Part shown: positions 44,149-51,903 of the stretch, piece after piece | How the letters are laid out: each line of letters opens with the position of its first letter | Numbering within the stretch: the stretch's first letter is position 1 | Source: VRUE01 sp963840565 | GTDB taxonomy: Bacteria > Actinomycetota > Thermoleophilia > Solirubrobacterales > 70-9 | DNA length: 64,000 nt | Assembly (NCBI GenBank): GCA_963840565.1 | Contig: CAWIZH010000002.1 | Coordinates: 1,054,001 to 1,118,000, forward strand | Direction of reading: 5' to 3' | Program-made: the position numbers and the translations under genes | The notes under the pieces: model-generated | What the model was told of the DNA's origin: nothing | The model's database searches: none | Seen by the model: only the letters and a program-made list of their open reading frames with translations

Positions 44149-45216
44149 ATGAGCAGGCGAGGCGCACGGTGGGGGCTTGGGATGATGGCGACCTTGGCGA
44201 TTGCTGTGCTGACCCTCGCTCCAGCGGCCGGGGCCAAGAGCGGCAAGCACGGGCTTTTCTGGGGCGCCTGGATTGGCCCGCAGCTGACCGGCACGCAACC
44301 GCCCTGGGACATGAGCGCGGTCACCGCGTTCGAACAGCGCCTGGGAAAGGGCCTCTCGACGATCCAGTTCGGCGTCCCGTTCGCCGATTGCTCTGCTTCG
44401 CCTTGCTCTTTCTACGAATTCCCTACGCAGGCGATGGAAACAATCCGTCGCTACGGAGCAGTGCCGTTCCTCAGCTGGAGCTCCCAGGCCACGCCGTGGA
44501 TCATGGGCAACCCCGAGCCCGATTTCCAGCTCTCCGACGTGATCTCCGGAAGCTACGACTCCTACATCCGCGAATTCGCCGAAGCGGCCAAGGCCTGGGG
44601 GCATCCGTACTTCATGCGCTTCGACTGGGAGCCCAACGGCGACTGGTTTCCCTGGGGCGAGGGCACCAACGACAACCAGCCGGGCGAATTCGTAACCGCC
44701 TGGCGCCACGTCCACGACATCTTCACCGCGGTCGGCGCCACTAACACCACCTGGGTCTGGTGCCCATACATCGACGTGCACAGATTTGCCCCGATCGCCA
44801 GCTTCTATCCCGGTGATGAATACGTCGACTGGACCAGCCTCGACGGCTACAACTGGGCCAACGCCCGCAGCCACCCGGTCCCCTGGAAGAGCTTCGACCA
44901 GATCTTCGCCGGCAGCTACCACCAGATCGTTACCAAGATCGCACCGAAGAAGCCGATGCTCTTGGCCGAGATCGCCTCCAGCGGTGGTGGCCAAGCAAAG
45001 GCACAGTGGATCCATGCCATGTTCAAAGCGCTGAAAACGAAGTTCCGCCGTGTGCGCGGCTTGATCTGGTTCGACCAGGTCCAACAGGGAGTCTCGTGGC
45101 CGCTGGAGAACTCACCGCTGGTGAGGCGGGCATTCGCTTCCGGTCTGCGGCACCCCTCCTTCAGGGCGAACCTCTACAGCTCCCTCGCCACAACTCCGAT
45201 ACCGCCACCGCGTTGA
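44149..45216 (+). CDS. Secreted GH26-like hydrolase, paralogue 3
   Basis: 355 residues. Short leader (GLGMMATLAIAVLTLAPAAG) followed almost at once by HGLFWGAWIGPQLTGTQPPW. The catalytic pair is Glu161 and Glu274 (LLAEIASS). The acid/base motif is FDWEPNGDWFPW instead of DWEMNG in all other copies, and the region after VWCPYIDVH is altered. Either substrate choice or activity may differ. It is the shortest, linker-less copy. Confidence 0.82.
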   Translation: MSRRGARWGLGMMATLAIAVLTLAPAAGAKSGKHGLFWGAWIGPQLTGTQPPWDMSAVTAFEQRLGKGLSTIQFGVPFADCSASPCSFYEFPTQAMETIRRYGAVPFLSWSSQATPWIMGNPEPDFQLSDVISGSYDSYIREFAEAAKAWGHPYFMRFDWEPNGDWFPWGEGTNDNQPGEFVTAWRHVHDIFTAVGATNTTWVWCPYIDVHRFAPIASFYPGDEYVDWTSLDGYNWANARSHPVPWKSFDQIFAGSYHQIVTKIAPKKPMLLAEIASSGGGQAKAQWIHAMFKALKTKFRRVRGLIWFDQVQQGVSWPLENSPLVRRAFASGLRHPSFRANLYSSLATTPIPPPR

Positions 45217-45225
45217 TCCAATTAG

Positions 45226-45265
45226 ACGTGGTGGACGAAAAGTAAACGTGGTGGGCAAAAGGCGG
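45226..45265 (+). repeat. 20-bp tandem repeat that duplicates the start region of GH26 paralogue 4
   Basis: Two 20-nt units (45226-45245 and 45246-45265) both begin ACGTGGTGG. The first contains a complete five-codon frame, GTG GTG GAC GAA AAG then TAA at 45243. The second holds the true start GTG at 45248. Confidence 0.55.
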
Positions 45266-46369
45266 ACTTCCCGTTACGCATGGGCGGCAACGGCCTCGGT
45301 GGCCCTCGCCTGCTTTGTGCTGCCGGCATCCGCGCCTGCGAAGGCGAATTCGCCGCGCCCCCTTTACTGGGGCGCCCAGATCGGCCGCCAGTTCACCGGG
45401 GTGCAGGCACCCTGGGATATGAACGCGGTCAGCGATTTCGAGCGCTCCGTCGGCAAGAGCTCCTCGCTGGTCGCCTTCTACTCGCCCTTTGCCGACTGCA
45501 ATCGCAGCCCCTGCGAATTCTTCGGCTTCCCAGCCGTGCCGATGGAAAACATCCGCAAGCACGGAGCGATCCCGTTCTTCAGCTGGAGCTCCTCATCGGC
45601 AAGCAAGGACGAGGTGCGCCAGCCCGGCTTCAACCTGAAGCGAATCATCGACGGCACCTACGACTCGTTCATCGAAAACTACGCCGAAAATGCGCGCGAA
45701 TGGGGCCACCCGTTCTTCCTCCGCTTCGACTGGGAGATGAACGGCTTCTGGTTCCCCTGGGGCGAAGGCGTCAACGGCAACAAGAAGGGTGAATTCGTCA
45801 CCGCCTGGCGCCATGTGCACGACATCTTCAGCGCCGTCGGGGCCAACAACGCGACCTGGGTCTGGTGTCCCAACATCGCCCTCGCCAAGCGGCTGCAGAA
45901 CCTGCGCCAGTTCTACCCCGGCAACGCCTACGTCGACTGGACCTGCCTAGACGGCTTCAACTGGGGCACGACCGCGAACTCCCCCGGCTGGCTGAGCTTC
46001 AACCAGATCTTCCGCTCCACCTACAAGCGGGTGCTGAAGATCGCCCCGGGCAAGCCGATGGCGATCGGCGAGACCGCCTCCGAAGAGCGCGGCGGCTCGA
46101 AGTCGCAGTGGATCCGCAATGCCCTCAACGTGATCCCGGCGCAGTATCCGAAGGCCCGCGCGGTGGTCTGGTTCGACGAAAAAAAACAGGCGAGGCACTG
46201 GCCGGTCGGCAGTTCGAAATCCGCGCAGGCGGCTTTCAACGCGGCGATCAGCCGCCCGATCTTCATGCCGGGCCTCTACGGCGGCCAGCCGCCGGGCAAG
46301 ATCCTGCCGCCGGGCTGGACCCCGCCGCCGTCGGAAGCGCCCCTCCCCGTAACCGCCGAAGCGCCCTGA
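45248..46369 (+). CDS. Secreted GH26-like hydrolase, paralogue 4
   Basis: 373 residues. The leader (YAWAATASVALACFVLPASA) is followed by RPLYWGAQIGRQFTGVQAPW. Acid/base Glu163 (FDWEMNGFWFPW) and nucleophile Glu275 (MAIGETASE). It is the most divergent copy and has a Pro-rich C-terminal tail (GKILPPGWTPPPSEAPLPVT). It starts at a GTG inside the tandem repeat at 45226-45265. GTG 45251 is also possible. Confidence 0.82.
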   Translation: MVGKRRTSRYAWAATASVALACFVLPASAPAKANSPRPLYWGAQIGRQFTGVQAPWDMNAVSDFERSVGKSSSLVAFYSPFADCNRSPCEFFGFPAVPMENIRKHGAIPFFSWSSSSASKDEVRQPGFNLKRIIDGTYDSFIENYAENAREWGHPFFLRFDWEMNGFWFPWGEGVNGNKKGEFVTAWRHVHDIFSAVGANNATWVWCPNIALAKRLQNLRQFYPGNAYVDWTCLDGFNWGTTANSPGWLSFNQIFRSTYKRVLKIAPGKPMAIGETASEERGGSKSQWIRNALNVIPAQYPKARAVVWFDEKKQARHWPVGSSKSAQAAFNAAISRPIFMPGLYGGQPPGKILPPGWTPPPSEAPLPVTAEAP

Positions 46370-46398
46370 CGACCTTCGCCGAGCCCGTCGAGGCGCTC

Positions 46399-46407
46399 CC
46401 CTACACT
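46399..46407 (+). promoter_or_regulatory. CCCTACACT promoter-like box before GH26 paralogue 5
   Basis: Second copy of the nonamer also found at 44111, here 40 bp upstream of the ATG at 46448. Position and conservation suggest a promoter element. Confidence 0.35.
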
Positions 46408-46447
46408 CTGCCCTTGGGACAGGAGGACGAATATATGAGGGGGGAAT

Positions 46448-47956
46448 ATGGGGGAACGGAGGGGACGATCTCGAGCATCGACCGCGGGGCGGCTTCTCAC
46501 CGTCTGCCTGTTTTTCCTTCTCTGCCTTGCGCTGCCCGCAAGTGCACAGGCCTCAAAACGAAGGCTCCATCGTGAGGACGCCCTGCGCGAACAGCGGGTA
46601 GCCCCGGCTTATCGGGGTGCCCTGGTCGATCGCCGTAGAGCCTGGGCCCATCACCGCAAAGCCAGGGTCTATCGGCGCAGGGCCCTGACCCACCAGCGCG
46701 GCGCCCCAGCCGAAAGACAAGGCGTGGTCAACCCGGAAGGCCTCTGGATCGATCAGTTGCCCAGCGCAGAATTTGCTTCTCCAGCGGAGCCAACCGTCCC
46801 GCGGTCCGAGAAACCGATCCGCAGCGAAATCACGCCTCCTCCCGAAGCCGAAGACCTCCCGCCCGCCGGCCCCCCCGAAGAACCGAAAGCCCCGCCACCC
46901 GCCGAATCCGAACCACCCCAGCCGCCACCGTCCAAAGCGGAAGAACCGGCCACCCCGCCACCCGCCGAAACGAAAAAGCCCACGCCCGCCCTCTACTGGG
47001 GCGCAACGATCGGCGACCACCTGACCGGCACCCAGGCGCCCTGGGACATGAGCGCGGTCTCCAAATTTGCCGGCCTGGCCGGCAAGCCGCTGTCGCTGGT
47101 CAACGTCTTCGTCCCGTTCGCCAACTGCCCCCCCACGCCCTGCTCGTTCTACAAGTTCGCCCCAGGGATGATGGAAAGCATCCGCGAATACGGCGCGATC
47201 CCGCTCTACAGCTGGAGTTCGCAGTCGATCCCCTCGAGCCTGGAGGAGCCCGACTTCCAACTCGCCGACGTGACCTCCGGCACCTACGACTCCTACATCC
47301 GCAGCTTCGCCGAAGAAGCGCGCAACTGGGGTCACCCGTTCTTTCTGCGCTTCGACTGGGAGATGAACGGCGGCTGGTTTCCTTGGGCAGAGGGCGCCAA
47401 CGGCAACCAGCCCGGGGAGTTCGTGGCCGCCTGGCGCCACGTTCACGACATCTTCAGCGCGGTCGGCGCCAGCAACGTCAACTGGGTCTGGTGTCCCAAC
47501 ATCGACCCCGACGGCATCTTCCAGAACCTCGGCCCGCTTTACCCGGGTGACGAATACGTCGATTGGACCGGCCTCGACGGCTACAACTGGGGAACCAACC
47601 CGGCCAAGCCGGATCGCTGGCGCAGCTTCGACGAACTCTACGGCTCGACCTATCGCCGGATCGCCGACACCATTGCGCCCTCCAAGCCGTTGCTGATCGG
47701 AGAGATGAGTTCGACCGAGGACGGTGGCTCGAAGGCAACCTGGATTCGGGACACGCTGGCCAAAATCCCGGCCAACTACCCAAAGATCGGCGGCCTGCTG
47801 TGGTTCGACACCTATATCGAAGATATGGACTGGCCGATCGAGTCATCGAGCGCGGCGACGAGCGCCTTCGCCGAAGGCATCGCGAGCCCAGCCTACGCCG
47901 GCAACGACTACGCCGGGCTCGCCGGCGGCCCAATCCAGCCGCCGGCCAAGCCCTAG
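46448..47956 (+). CDS. Secreted GH26-like hydrolase, paralogue 5, with basic repeats and Pro-rich linker
   Basis: 502 residues. A leader (RLLTVCLFFLLCLALPASAQ) precedes an Arg-rich zone of degenerate repeats (RVAPAYRGALVDRRRAWAHH, RKARVYRRRALTHQRGAPAE). Then comes a Pro/Glu linker (about residues 115-180), and the domain ALYWGATIGDHLTGTQAPWD. Catalytic Glu305 (FDWEMNGGWFPW) and Glu419 (LIGEMSSTE). The basic zone could bind an acidic wall polymer. It is convergent with pckG, 16 bp between stops. Confidence 0.83.
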   Translation: MGERRGRSRASTAGRLLTVCLFFLLCLALPASAQASKRRLHREDALREQRVAPAYRGALVDRRRAWAHHRKARVYRRRALTHQRGAPAERQGVVNPEGLWIDQLPSAEFASPAEPTVPRSEKPIRSEITPPPEAEDLPPAGPPEEPKAPPPAESEPPQPPPSKAEEPATPPPAETKKPTPALYWGATIGDHLTGTQAPWDMSAVSKFAGLAGKPLSLVNVFVPFANCPPTPCSFYKFAPGMMESIREYGAIPLYSWSSQSIPSSLEEPDFQLADVTSGTYDSYIRSFAEEARNWGHPFFLRFDWEMNGGWFPWAEGANGNQPGEFVAAWRHVHDIFSAVGASNVNWVWCPNIDPDGIFQNLGPLYPGDEYVDWTGLDGYNWGTNPAKPDRWRSFDELYGSTYRRIADTIAPSKPLLIGEMSSTEDGGSKATWIRDTLAKIPANYPKIGGLLWFDTYIEDMDWPIESSSAATSAFAEGIASPAYAGNDYAGLAGGPIQPPAKP

Positions 47957-47972
47957 CCAGGGCAATTTCGCC

Positions 47973-49781
47973 CTAGCCGAGTCGCTCTTCGAGTGCCTGC
48001 AGCTGCTGATCGAGCTGCGCCGGCAGTTTGTCGCCGAACGTCGCCAGGTGCTCCTTGATCTGCGGCAGCTGCTGGCGCACGAGGTCCTCGTCGACTGAGA
48101 GCAGATCCTGCATCGCCTCGTCGCTGATGTTGAGGCCCTCGGTGTTGATTGCGCCCTCTGCCGGCAGCAGGCCGATCGGTGTCTCGATCGCGTCTGCCGT
48201 GCCCTCGCAGCGGCGGAAGACCCACTCGAGCACGCGGCTGTTCTCGCCGAAGCCGGGCCAGAGGAACTTGCCGTCGGCGTCCTTGCGGAACCAGTTGACG
48301 TAGAAGACCCGCGGCAGCTCTGCCCCCTCGCGCTCGCCGGCCTCGAGCCAGTGGGCGAAGTAGTCGGCCATGTTGTAGCCGCAGAAGGGCAGCATCGCCA
48401 TCGGGTCAAAGCGCAGTTCGCCGACGTTGCCGGAGGCGGCTGCGGTCTTCTCCGAGGACATCGTCGCGCCGAGGAAGACGCCGTGCTCCCAATCGAAGGC
48501 CTCGTGGACCAGCGGCACGACGCTGGCGCGGCGGCCGCCGAAGAGGAAGGCGTCGATCGGCACGCCGGCCGGGTCTTCCCACTCGGGCGCGATCGTCGGG
48601 CACTGCGACGCGGGCGTGGTGAAGCGGGCGTTGGGATGCGCCGACGGCTTCTCTGAGTCCGGCGTCCACTCGTTGCCGTGCCAGTCGATCAGGTGCTCGG
48701 GCGGCTCGCCGGTCATGCCCTCCCACCAGACGTCGCCGTCGTCGGTTTTGGCGCAGTTGGTGAAGACCGAGTTGCTCTCGATCGTCCGCATCGCATTCGG
48801 GTTGGTGCCCTCGCCGGTGCCCGGCGCGACGCCGAAGAAGCCGGCCTCGGGGTTGACCGCGTAGAGGCGGCCGTCCTCGCCGAATTTCATCCAGGCGATG
48901 TCGTCGCCGACCGTCTCGACCTTCCAGCCCGGCAGGGTCGGAATCAACATCGCCAGGTTGGTCTTGCCGCAGGCAGAGGGGAAGGCGCCGGTGACGAACT
49001 TGACCGTACCCTCGGGCGAGGTCAGCTTGAGGATCAGCATGTGCTCGGCCAGCCAGCCCTCGTCGCGGGCCATCGCCGAGGCGATCCGCAGCGCGAAGCA
49101 CTTCTTGCCGAGCAGGGCGTTGCCGCCGTAGCCCGAGCCGTAGGACCAGATTTCGCGCGTCTCGGGGTAGTGGACGATGTACTTGTTGTCCTCGTTGCAG
49201 GGCCAGGAGACGTCTTCGACCCCTTCGACCAGCGGCATGCCGACCGAGTGCACGCAGGGGACGAACTCGCGGCTCTCACCGAGCACGTCGAGCGCGCCCT
49301 TGCCCATCCGGGTCATGATCCGCATCGAGACGGCGACGTAGGGCGAGTCGGTCAACTGCACGCCGATGTGGGCGATCGGCGAGCCGAGCGGACCCATCGA
49401 AAAGGGAACGACGTACATCGTGCGACCGGCCATGCAGCCCTGGAAGAGGCCGTTCAGGGTCGCCCGCATCTCGGCGGGGTCGCGCCAGTTGTTGGTCGGG
49501 CCGGCGTCGGCCTCGTCCTCGGCGCAGATGAAGGTGCGGTCTTCGACCCGGGCAACGTCGGCCGGGTCGGAAAGGGCTAGGTAGGAGTTGGGGCGCTTGG
49601 CGTCGGAGAGACGCTCGAAGGTGCCCGCGTCGATCAGGGTCTGGGCGAGGGAGTCGTACTCCTCGGCCGAGCCGTCGCACCAGTGGACGGCGTCGGGCTG
49701 GGTCAGATCTGCGATCTCCCCGACCCAGTCGAGGAGCTTTGCGTGCGTGGTCGGCGCTGCGGCCGCAATGGTTTGGCTCAT
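47973..49781 (-). CDS. pckG: Phosphoenolpyruvate carboxykinase (GTP)
   Basis: 602 residues. It makes phosphoenolpyruvate from oxaloacetate with GTP, the entry to gluconeogenesis. The GTP-type active-site loop FPSACGKTNLAMLIPTLPGW (about residues 264-283) and the nucleotide motif VNWFRKDADGKFLWPGFGEN are intact, as is YGGNALLGKKCFALRIAS. The start ATG at 49781 gives SQTIAAAAPTTHAKLLDWV. It fits downstream of the ethylmalonyl-CoA pathway when growing on acetate or fatty acids. Confidence 0.93.
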   Translation of the reverse strand: MSQTIAAAAPTTHAKLLDWVGEIADLTQPDAVHWCDGSAEEYDSLAQTLIDAGTFERLSDAKRPNSYLALSDPADVARVEDRTFICAEDEADAGPTNNWRDPAEMRATLNGLFQGCMAGRTMYVVPFSMGPLGSPIAHIGVQLTDSPYVAVSMRIMTRMGKGALDVLGESREFVPCVHSVGMPLVEGVEDVSWPCNEDNKYIVHYPETREIWSYGSGYGGNALLGKKCFALRIASAMARDEGWLAEHMLILKLTSPEGTVKFVTGAFPSACGKTNLAMLIPTLPGWKVETVGDDIAWMKFGEDGRLYAVNPEAGFFGVAPGTGEGTNPNAMRTIESNSVFTNCAKTDDGDVWWEGMTGEPPEHLIDWHGNEWTPDSEKPSAHPNARFTTPASQCPTIAPEWEDPAGVPIDAFLFGGRRASVVPLVHEAFDWEHGVFLGATMSSEKTAAASGNVGELRFDPMAMLPFCGYNMADYFAHWLEAGEREGAELPRVFYVNWFRKDADGKFLWPGFGENSRVLEWVFRRCEGTADAIETPIGLLPAEGAINTEGLNISDEAMQDLLSVDEDLVRQQLPQIKEHLATFGDKLPAQLDQQLQALEERLG

Positions 49782-49791
49782 TCTCGGGACT

Positions 49792-50103
49792 CTATTCATT
49801 GGATCCGCTGAGTTTGATCACGCTCACGTCAGCGTCCTTGTTGAGGATTTTCAAGGTCGCGGTCTCTTCCTTCCCCTTGGGAAGGTTCACCTTGCAAGTA
49901 AACGTCGCGCCGGCCTCGACCTTTTGGCTGGACGGACATTCGACCGAGGAAACCTTTTCTTCCAGCGACTTGGAGAGGTTCGCCTGCAGCGCTTCCTCAG
50001 TCTTTGTGGCATCGATCACCGTTTCGCCACAACCGGTCGCGATGAACACGACGGCGGCCAGGGAAATCGCCATGGCGCCCGAAATCTTCAACCTGCTGAG
50101 CAT
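49792..50103 (-). CDS. DUF4333 lipoprotein
   Basis: 103 residues. The leader AMAISLAAVVFIATGC has a lipobox, so it is membrane-anchored outside. One short DUF4333 domain follows, with the paired cysteines VECPSSQKVEAGATFTCKV. The role of the family is unknown. It lies 10 bp upstream of pckG on the same strand, which suggests cotranscription. ATG 50103 begins the leader. Confidence 0.8.
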   Translation of the reverse strand: MLSRLKISGAMAISLAAVVFIATGCGETVIDATKTEEALQANLSKSLEEKVSSVECPSSQKVEAGATFTCKVNLPKGKEETATLKILNKDADVSVIKLSGSNE

Positions 50104-50255
50104 CGACTTCCTTTCCGACGGTTCTAACCAAGCCAGTATCCCAGGGCAACGGGCGCCGGCGGAAAGTGGCTGAGGCAGAGAGCCTTCCGAGGCATCGCCG
50201 GCATCAGCCGGTAGCCGGGTCAAAGGGCGAGGTCGGATGTAGGGTTCTATGCAGG

Positions 50256-50280
50256 GTTATCCACGTTAAACGTGTATAAC
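50256..50280. promoter_or_regulatory. Operator-like palindrome upstream of abiEi
   Basis: The arms GTTATCCACGT (50256-50266) and ACGTGTATAAC (50270-50280) match at 10 of 11 positions around 3 nt. It ends 16 bp before the abiEi start. AbiEi proteins are known to bind inverted repeats and repress their own promoter, so this is the likely site. Confidence 0.65.
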
Positions 50281-50296
50281 TCAACATAGATCACAA

Positions 50297-51088
50297 ATGC
50301 CTCGGCTGTCCCTCAAACCTCTGGACGATCGCCTTGCGCGCGGCAAAACCACGCTGACAAGCCGCGAGCTGCGCGAAGAGCTGAATATCTCTCCGCGGGC
50401 CGCCTCCAACCTGCTCACACGCTGGCGCCGCGCGGGGTTGGTCGACCGGGTGGCCCACGGTCGCTATGCGATCCGCCAGATTGGCCTCCTGGGAACCCGA
50501 GCCTCATCTGAGGACGTCGGGCTGGCAGTTGCGGCGCTCGTCGGCGACCAACCGCATCGAATCGCCTACCACTCGGCGCTGGATTTCCACGGCCTGCTCG
50601 TTCGCCCGGTGCGCACGGTCCAGATCGCCTCTCCGCGCCGCTTCGCAAACGTCAGCATCAGCGGCCGGCCGCTGAAAGTCATATTTGAGCGGGCGGAAAC
50701 AGTTGAGCTCGGCACCGAGGCCGCTGGCTTTGGCGCCATCGTCTCCAATTTGGAGAGGGCACTGCTGGACGCGGCCTCCCGTCCCGATCTGGTCGGCGGC
50801 TACTTCCCCCTCGCCGAGGCACTCACCGGGTCCAACCCGAATCCCGATCGCCTGCTCGGCATCGCCGAACAGCTGAGCGCGAGCCCTGCGCTGCGGCGAA
50901 TCGGCTCTCTTGCCGACAACCTGCAGCTGGTGGGCCTTGCCGGCAAACTCGCGCCCCTGACCTCGCCGAGCTGGGACCTCGACCTCGACCCGGAGCTGAA
51001 GGCGTCCAGCGGCGCATTTCGCGATCGCAAGTGGCGCGTCCGTTGGCCGGTTGGCCCGGAGGCCGTGAAGCAAGAGATAGCTCAATGA
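50297..51088 (+). CDS. abiEi: AbiEi-like antitoxin with winged HTH
   Basis: 263 residues. The N-terminal winged helix (TTLTSRELREELNISPRAAS, NLLTRWRRAGLVDRVAHGRY) is followed by the AbiEi body with AYHSALDFHGLLVRPVRTVQ and the ERALLDAASRPDL region. It represses the operon and counters the toxin of the type IV AbiE system. The gene overlaps abiEii by four bases (ATGA). It starts at ATG 50297 right after the palindromic operator. Confidence 0.82.
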   Translation: MPRLSLKPLDDRLARGKTTLTSRELREELNISPRAASNLLTRWRRAGLVDRVAHGRYAIRQIGLLGTRASSEDVGLAVAALVGDQPHRIAYHSALDFHGLLVRPVRTVQIASPRRFANVSISGRPLKVIFERAETVELGTEAAGFGAIVSNLERALLDAASRPDLVGGYFPLAEALTGSNPNPDRLLGIAEQLSASPALRRIGSLADNLQLVGLAGKLAPLTSPSWDLDLDPELKASSGAFRDRKWRVRWPVGPEAVKQEIAQ

Positions 51089-51855
51089 TCCATCCCAACC
51101 TGATTACGCGCAAGGCGGACGAAGACGGGATGACGGCTCAAACCGTAGAGCGAGATTACGTTCTCGCACACGTCCTCACAGCGATCGCGGGGCGCAACGA
51201 GAAAGCCCAGTTCGTCTTCAAGGGAGGAACGTCCCTCAGGCTCTGTCACTTTGACGATTACCGCTACTCGGCCGACCTTGACTTCAGCTTGATCAATGGG
51301 CTCGACGCCGATGGCGCCTATCAAGTCGTAGAGCGTGCCCTAGTCGACTGCCGGGAGCGCATCGGCTTCCCGACCCTTTTCCTCAACGACGAAACCCCCC
51401 GCAAGATCGAGTACGTGGGTCCACTCAACGCCAAGCCGAAGCGACTGAAGCTCGATCTCGCCGATGACGAGCTCGTCGAGGACACCATGACCAGGCCAAT
51501 CGTCGCGCACTACGAGGATCAGGGCTCCAGCCAGTGCCTGGTCTACTCGCTCGAGGAGATAGCGACCGAGAAGCTGCGCTGTGTCATCCAGCGCCTGCAG
51601 TGTCGCGACCTCTACGACCTGAACGAGCTGCTCGTCGTGCACCGGATCGACGCCCAGGCGGTCTGGCCATCGTTTGAGAGCAAGGCGCGGCACCGTGGCT
51701 TCGATCCCGACCACTTCTCAGAGCGCTTTGACAATCGCACTCCGGAGTGGCAGCGCCGCTGGGAGACCGAGCTGGTCGAGTACGTGGCACCGGCGCCCCA
51801 TTTCGATGGACTCCTGCGAGCTGTCCGTCGTGAGCTGCGCTTTGCGCTCACGTAG
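51085..51855 (+). CDS. abiEii: AbiEii/MenT-like nucleotidyltransferase toxin
   Basis: 256 residues of the DUF1814 nucleotidyltransferase family. FVFKGGTSLRLCHFDD (GGTS at 47-50) and YSADLDFSL (Asp64, Asp66) form the catalytic GS...DxD site. KLDLADDE supplies the third acid, and EKLRCVIQRLQCRDLYDLNE the C-terminal motif. All are intact, so the toxin is probably active. Known members stop growth on phage infection, some by modifying tRNA ends. Base use is similar to the neighbours, so a recent transfer is not obvious. Confidence 0.85.
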   Translation: MIHPNLITRKADEDGMTAQTVERDYVLAHVLTAIAGRNEKAQFVFKGGTSLRLCHFDDYRYSADLDFSLINGLDADGAYQVVERALVDCRERIGFPTLFLNDETPRKIEYVGPLNAKPKRLKLDLADDELVEDTMTRPIVAHYEDQGSSQCLVYSLEEIATEKLRCVIQRLQCRDLYDLNELLVVHRIDAQAVWPSFESKARHRGFDPDHFSERFDNRTPEWQRRWETELVEYVAPAPHFDGLLRAVRRELRFALT

Positions 51856-51886
51856 CGGCGCGGCTGTGAGCAACTCGTCCTTCGGA

Positions 51887-51894
51887 TAGGGTTC
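51887..51894 (+). promoter_or_regulatory. -10-like box before sucC
   Basis: TAGGGTTC ends 9 nt before the ATG at 51904, matching the other TAGRNTTC boxes. It implies a very short leader for the sucC-sucD-ferredoxin unit. Confidence 0.35.
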
Positions 51895-51903
51895 CGCGCC
51901 GCG

